Source: Parachlamydiales bacterium | GTDB lineage: Bacteria; Chlamydiota; Chlamydiia; Chlamydiales; SM23-39 | DNA length: 9,899 nt | NCBI GenBank assembly: GCA_003151315.1 | Contig: PLXF01000092.1 | Location: 1 to 9,899 of the forward strand | Direction: 5' to 3' | Made by a program: the position numbers and the translations under genes | The notes under the pieces: generated by a model | The model's input: the letters and a program-made list of their open reading frames with translations, nothing else | The model's database searches: none | What the model was told of the DNA's origin: nothing | In this document: piece by piece, positions 5,932 through 9,899 of the stretch | Numbering within the stretch: position 1 is the stretch's first letter | Layout of the letters: the number at the start of each line of letters is the position of its first letter

Positions 5932-8004
5932 TTACTCTTCGCGGGATTGGAGGCGGGCCTCTAAGGCGGAGAGGAATTGGATGAACGGCTCGGTGGAGCG
6001 GAGGTTGTCGAGCCACTCGTCTTCGAGGATCTCGTCGATGGGAGGGAGCGCGCGGAGCTGATAGGCTTGCCGAATCAGATCCATCGCCTCTTCGAATTTG
6101 CCCAAGATGGAGAACAGGCAAGCGAGGTGGTAGTGCGTATTCGGATGGCCGAGCGCTCCCGCTTTGAGGATTTTTAACTCAGCTTCCGCATAAAGCTGAT
6201 TCATCTCATAGGTGTCTAGAGTGTGATGAGCGATATGGACGAGGCAAAGGCCCCATTCGAGCCAAACGGTCTCATCTTCTTCGTTTTGGCGTGCGGCTAA
6301 GCGGAAAAAGTGGAGCGCGCGGGTGTAGTATTCCCTGTCTAAAGACATGTGGCCTAAATGGACGTTGCAGACGCCTATTCTCAGGTGGATGTTCGGATAG
6401 TCGGGATCGATTAGGAGCACTTGGGAAAATACTTCAAGGGCGCGGACAAACGGGGCCTCTTCGGCGGAAAAATCGCCGAGCCATTCTAAGGCGCTTGCGT
6501 AGTGGAAAAGCCACTCGGGGTGGTAGAGAAGGGCCTCTCTCTGGTTGTGCAAGAGGGTCTCAAAAAGGGCGATCGACTGCTCGAGAGGGGGAAGGCTCGC
6601 TTCCATTTCACTATATTGGAGGAGAGCGCAGGCGGCATCGAAAAGAAGAGAGGGGCACGCCGGTTTTAGGTCGATAGCTCGGGTGAGAAAACGTCCCGCC
6701 CGCTCGATCATGTCGATATCGTCGGTGATTTGGGCGTGTGCTTTATGCGCGACTCCTAAAGCGTGCCACAATTCCGCATCGGTTCGGTCTAGAGAGAGGC
6801 CGTACTGCAATTTTTCAATGGCGGCTTCGAAATAGTCGGGATCTTCAAAATATTTACCGAATGAGATGAGGCATAGGCCATAGGCGCGCCACATGTCGGG
6901 ATCGTCGGGGAAGTGGTCGACCGTTTCGAGGATTTTATTTTCCCCTTCGATCAAGAGGTCGAGCCGTCCCGATAAAAGTCCGAGTTGGGAAAGGGATTCG
7001 ACCCACTGACAAATAATGAGGGGGTTTTTAGTTTCTAGTGCATAGGCGCGTGCACATTTTTCTACGCTGAGGCTTAATTGTTTTACATCCCCTTTGAGTC
7101 GTCCAGATTCTCCGAGAATTTGCGCCCAGCTGAGCCAGATTTCGCTGTTGAGGGGATCGATCTCTGCCGCTTTTGCTAAGCAGTCGCTACCGCTTGCGGC
7201 GAATCTTTCGTCGAGGGTATTGATGTAAATTTGGGAAAAGGCTTGAGACAGGGAGAGCCACCCATCCACATATAAAGGCTCTGCAGCCACCGAGCGGTGG
7301 AGGGTATCGATCGCTTGGAGATAGATCCTTGTATCGTTGATCAAAAGGCCCATTTGGATATAGGCGTTGCCGAGGTCGTTCCAAAACTCAGGGCAGGGGT
7401 GGGGTGTGTAGAGTTGCGCTTTTTGAAGCGCCTGAATGGCCAGCCTTACGTCGATGGCCTCTCCCGATTGCTCGGCGATCTCTGACCAGACAATCCCATA
7501 ATCCCAGTAGAGTTCGGCTAATTGCTCGGTGGGCTTTTCGGCCGAAAATTCGATCGCTTTTTGGTATTTTTCGCGCGCTTCGAGGAAAAAGTGGTGCTCT
7601 CCATGGAACCGTCCGAGCTGCAAAAGGACGGTGCCCCAAGCGGTCCAGGCTTCGAAAAAGGTGGGGTCGAGGGTGGTGGCGATTTTAAAGTTTTTACTTG
7701 ATAGGAGGAGCGCTTTTTCATTTCCATCGAGCGAGCCGTACTCAAAAAAGGCGAGTCCCTGCCGATGCCAAATATGGGGGTTTTCGGGGTCTAAATTAGC
7801 CGCTGTTTCAAAAAGGGCGAGCGCTGAGAGGCTCCCTAGGAGTAAAGAGGACTCTCCCATTTGGAGGTACTGCAGAGCCTGCTCCTTTTTTTCCCCGATC
7901 GGTAAAAGGGCGTATTTCGCCTGTGCCGCGATCCCTGCAATATACTTGCGGGGGAAGAAGCGGCTAAAGATGCGACGTAAAGAAGAATTTTGCTGCATCA
8001 TCAT
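5932..8004 (-). CDS. TPR-like repeat protein with a 41-residue period
   Basis: This is a long alpha-helical solenoid of tetratricopeptide type, probably a protein-binding scaffold; no partner or pathway can be named. From the chosen start it has 690 residues, with no signal peptide or membrane segment but a basic N-terminus (SSLRRIFSRFFPRKY). About 14 helix pairs show TPR features: W/Y then G or A four residues on in helix A (IWHRQGLAFFEYG, LWHALGVA, VWLEWGLCL), A-L in helix B, and LDP links. The helix-A anchors fall at residues 79, 120, 167, 208, 249, 290, 331, 372, 413, 454, 499, 540, 581 and 624, so most steps are exactly 41 rather than 34, with about seven extra residues in the A-B loop. 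The frame is open up to a GTG at 8073, but a promoter lies inside that stretch, so I start at the first of three ATGs (8004), where a weak GGA lies eight bases upstream. Confidence 0.85.
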   Translation of the reverse strand: MMMQQNSSLRRIFSRFFPRKYIAGIAAQAKYALLPIGEKKEQALQYLQMGESSLLLGSLSALALFETAANLDPENPHIWHRQGLAFFEYGSLDGNEKALLLSSKNFKIATTLDPTFFEAWTAWGTVLLQLGRFHGEHHFFLEAREKYQKAIEFSAEKPTEQLAELYWDYGIVWSEIAEQSGEAIDVRLAIQALQKAQLYTPHPCPEFWNDLGNAYIQMGLLINDTRIYLQAIDTLHRSVAAEPLYVDGWLSLSQAFSQIYINTLDERFAASGSDCLAKAAEIDPLNSEIWLSWAQILGESGRLKGDVKQLSLSVEKCARAYALETKNPLIICQWVESLSQLGLLSGRLDLLIEGENKILETVDHFPDDPDMWRAYGLCLISFGKYFEDPDYFEAAIEKLQYGLSLDRTDAELWHALGVAHKAHAQITDDIDMIERAGRFLTRAIDLKPACPSLLFDAACALLQYSEMEASLPPLEQSIALFETLLHNQREALLYHPEWLFHYASALEWLGDFSAEEAPFVRALEVFSQVLLIDPDYPNIHLRIGVCNVHLGHMSLDREYYTRALHFFRLAARQNEEDETVWLEWGLCLVHIAHHTLDTYEMNQLYAEAELKILKAGALGHPNTHYHLACLFSILGKFEEAMDLIRQAYQLRALPPIDEILEDEWLDNLRSTEPFIQFLSALEARLQSREE

Positions 8005-8035
8005 TTGGTTGATCCGGCTTTTAGACAAAGGGCGG

Positions 8036-8064
8036 ATTATAGAGAACCCCATTTTTTTTGCCCA
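8036..8064 (-). promoter_or_regulatory. sigma70-like promoter of the TPR gene
   Basis: On the minus strand TGGGCA (8064-8059, four of six matches to TTGACA) is followed by exactly 17 bases and a perfect TATAAT (8041-8036). Transcription would start near 8029, about 25 bases before the ATG at 8004. This makes the GTG at 8073 unlikely as the start and suggests the gene is expressed separately from menE. Confidence 0.6.
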
Positions 8065-8124
8065 GAGGTTCACTGATCCGTTTTACATTGAATGTGTTGA
8101 AAAGAGAAAAATAGGGCTGCCGAT

Positions 8125-9384
8125 CTACCTATTTAAATTTTTTCTATCCCATATTTGCCGTAAAAGGGTCCGATTGGTCTTCAATCCGTTTTTAGGCAGC
8201 TCGTCGAGAAGGGCGAAGGTGTCGGGAATTTTGTATCGGGGGAGGAGCTCGAGCAGGGCCCCTTTCATCTGATCGTAGTCGATCGATCCTACGATGAAAG
8301 CGGCAGGCCGCTCGCCGAATTCGGGATGGGGGACCGCGATGACAGCCGCTTCTTGAACCCCTTCTAGCCCTAATAAACACTTTTCTATCTCTTCGGGTTG
8401 GATATTTTCCCCTCCAGAAATAAATTGTCTATCTTTGCGTCCTATGATGGCAAACCCCTCATTGGGGCAAAATCGCCCCAGATCCTTTGTGCCAAACCAC
8501 CCCTCCTGTTTGTCCACGTAGTGGCCATTCCAATAGCCCTGAAAGAGGCTTTCTCCCCGAACTTCGATCTCTCCCTCTAGATTTAAGCGAGCTTCTCGTC
8601 CGGGTAGAGGAAGGCCCAGATATTCATTCATAGGCTTTTTTTTAGCTAAAACCAGAGAGCCCATCTCGGTAAGTCCATAGGAGGCGATCACCGGAAGTTG
8701 AGGCGAGAGGGGACGGATGGGTTCTCCTCCTACCAAAAGGCATCGGAGCCGCTTGTAGACGGGAGAGGCTCGATAGAGTTGGGACGGGACGGCTGAAAGG
8801 TGGGTAACGTCTGGATGTCGGCTATCGGTCACAATCGCAGCTCGAGCTAAAACGGACCGGATCAAGATGCCAATACCCCCTACGTGATACAAAGGCAGCG
8901 TGAGGAGCCACCGATCGTTGACTCGGTAATCTAAAAAAGGGAGGGCGCCAGCGGCATTGGCGATCAGGTTGTCTAGAGTCAAAACCGCAATTTTAGGTTC
9001 GCCTGTAGTGCCTGAGGTCATAATAAAAAGGGCAGGCTGCGAAAGGAGCTCAGATGTAGGGGCGTCTGCGTGTTTTTTTATGTGTGATGGATAGATGGTA
9101 AAGTGGGGCTTTAGTCTCTCTAGATAGCGCTCGACTCCTTCCGGAGGCAGCCGCAAGTTAATGGGGCAGCCGCAAGCTTCAAGGTGCCAAATAGCAAATA
9201 GAATAGAGAAAAAAAGGGGGGTTGCAGGGATGAATAGCGCAATCCGCTGGCCGGGCTTAATCCCTTCTTGCTGCAACTTTGTGATCCAAAAATCTATTGA
9301 ATGGGCCATCTCTGCATAGGTATGTTGTTGATGAGAGTCGACCCAAAGTAGTTCAGAAATTATAGGTAATTTTAGGTCGATCAC
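8125..9384 (-). CDS. menE: o-succinylbenzoate-CoA ligase
   Basis: MenE activates o-succinylbenzoate with ATP and CoA to OSB-CoA, the substrate of MenB, in cytosolic menaquinone synthesis. It is an adenylate-forming (ANL) enzyme of 419 residues from the start chosen here. The core motifs are in order: phosphate loop MTSGTTGEPK (122-131), SYGLTEMGS (235-243), GWFGTKDLGRF (295-305), the hinge GRKDRQFISGGENIQPEEIE (315-334), and the A10 lysine K402 in LPKNGLKTNR. The frame stays open up to a TTG at 9426, but the GTG at 9384 overlaps the menC stop as GTGA and has GGAAGG four bases upstream, so I place the start there; a TTG start would overlap menC by 46 bases. Coupling to menC supports MenE over another acyl-CoA ligase. 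No clear terminator follows. Confidence 0.88.
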   Translation of the reverse strand: MIDLKLPIISELLWVDSHQQHTYAEMAHSIDFWITKLQQEGIKPGQRIALFIPATPLFFSILFAIWHLEACGCPINLRLPPEGVERYLERLKPHFTIYPSHIKKHADAPTSELLSQPALFIMTSGTTGEPKIAVLTLDNLIANAAGALPFLDYRVNDRWLLTLPLYHVGGIGILIRSVLARAAIVTDSRHPDVTHLSAVPSQLYRASPVYKRLRCLLVGGEPIRPLSPQLPVIASYGLTEMGSLVLAKKKPMNEYLGLPLPGREARLNLEGEIEVRGESLFQGYWNGHYVDKQEGWFGTKDLGRFCPNEGFAIIGRKDRQFISGGENIQPEEIEKCLLGLEGVQEAAVIAVPHPEFGERPAAFIVGSIDYDQMKGALLELLPRYKIPDTFALLDELPKNGLKTNRTLLRQIWDRKNLNR

Positions 9385-9899
9385 AGACCCTTCCAGACTA
9401 ATTCTCCTTGTTCTATCTTTAGACAAGAGGAGAGAGGATCTCCTTCCAGATAACGGTAGGTGTCGAGTCCTAGAGCCTTTCGTGTAAAGATCGAAGCGAT
9501 ATGAAGCGTACCTACACCGCTTTCGTAAGATCCCGATAAAATCAGATCTATCCCTTTCGGCAAAAGGGGAATAGTCCCCAGTAAAGTGGGCTTGATGATC
9601 ACAGCCTGCAAGGTGGGGATTTCTTGATAGGGATGTCCCTCCCTAAATGATTCATCGACGGCTAGGGGAAATGAGGTGAGCTCAGAAAATCGGATTAGAT
9701 CGGTAAAAGAGGAGGTGGGCTCTTCCAAATAGGCGAAATCGTTGGGATGGAAATGATCAGCGAATAGGAGCGCGTCAGATAAAGACCAAGAACGGTTAAC
9801 GTCGACCCGGATTTCGTGGAGCCCTTGCGCTTGTATTTTTTTTACCTGGTCGATCGCTTCTTTTGGTGTGAGTCCTCCCACCTTTAGTTTCACCGTTTT
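9381..9899 (-). CDS. menC: o-succinylbenzoate synthase (C-terminal part, 5' end outside window)
   Basis: MenC dehydrates SHCHC to o-succinylbenzoate, the step before MenE. It is a Mg-dependent member of the enolase superfamily. The visible 172 residues hold the catalytic barrel. Numbered from the window edge they show KLK (4-6, with K6 as expected catalytic base), RVDVNRSW (31-38, metal ligand D33), YLEEP (57-61, E59), AVDES (80-84, D82), IIKP (101-104, K103) and SGSYESGVG near the end. The full set of expected acid, base and metal residues is present. The frame reads K-T-V-K-L-K from the edge, so the GTG at 9893 is an internal valine and not a start; the N-terminal capping domain lies outside the window. 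Its TGA overlaps the menE GTG. Confidence 0.9.
   Translation of the reverse strand, partial: KTVKLKVGGLTPKEAIDQVKKIQAQGLHEIRVDVNRSWSLSDALLFADHFHPNDFAYLEEPTSSFTDLIRFSELTSFPLAVDESFREGHPYQEIPTLQAVIIKPTLLGTIPLLPKGIDLILSGSYESGVGTLHIASIFTRKALGLDTYRYLEGDPLSSCLKIEQGELVWKGL

Noticed and set aside
8074..8124. A terminator after menE, suggested by a T-rich stretch on the minus strand.
   Set aside because: I could not find a stable GC-rich stem before the T-rich run.
7529..8272. A 247-codon plus-strand frame antisense to the TPR gene and the end of menE.
   Set aside because: It crosses two well-supported minus-strand genes, shows no domain and has shadow-like composition.
1..9899. Frequent GATC/TCGA-containing strings such as TCGATCGA throughout.
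   Set aside because: They occur mainly inside genes, where common Ile, Asp and Arg codons produce them. I did not count them against expectation and see no periodic arrangement.

Overview
This window comes from a diderm (Gram-negative type) bacterium. It carries an outer-membrane TamA/TamB pair with Sec signals and a C-terminal beta-barrel phenylalanine, and two genes of the classical o-succinylbenzoate route to menaquinone. The style (moderate GC, frequent GTG starts, a large TPR protein, a secreted phosphoesterase) would suit an environmental member of the Chlamydiae. That assignment is a weak impression from gene content and no marker gene in the window supports it.

Layout. Bases 1-3859 (minus strand) hold tamA followed by tamB. 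The tamB start codon overlaps the tamA stop by one base, and tamB runs off the left edge. A 210-bp divergent intergenic region (3860-4069) separates tamA from a plus-strand gene for an exported phospholipase C/acid-phosphatase family enzyme (4070-5596) with a strong AGGAGG ribosome site. Bases 5597-5931 are a non-coding convergent junction. Most of it is a compact inverted-repeat element of about 219 bp: 44-bp arms with two mismatches, a hairpin near its centre and no transposase, so MITE-like. Next on the minus strand is a roughly 690-residue TPR-type repeat protein (5932-8004) with its own good sigma70-like promoter. The right end holds menE (8125-9384) and the 3' part of menC (9381-9899), joined by a GTGA stop/start overlap.

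Functionally there are three unrelated blocks. TamA and TamB form an envelope-spanning module for outer-membrane assembly or lipid transport. MenC and MenE carry out consecutive steps of menaquinone synthesis. Between them lie an exported phosphoesterase and a repeat scaffold of unknown role.

I see no CRISPR array, toxin-antitoxin pair, phage module, RNA gene or clear multi-gene novel system. The observations most worth following are the MITE-like element, which may terminate transcription of both convergent genes, and the strict 41-residue period of the TPR-like protein.
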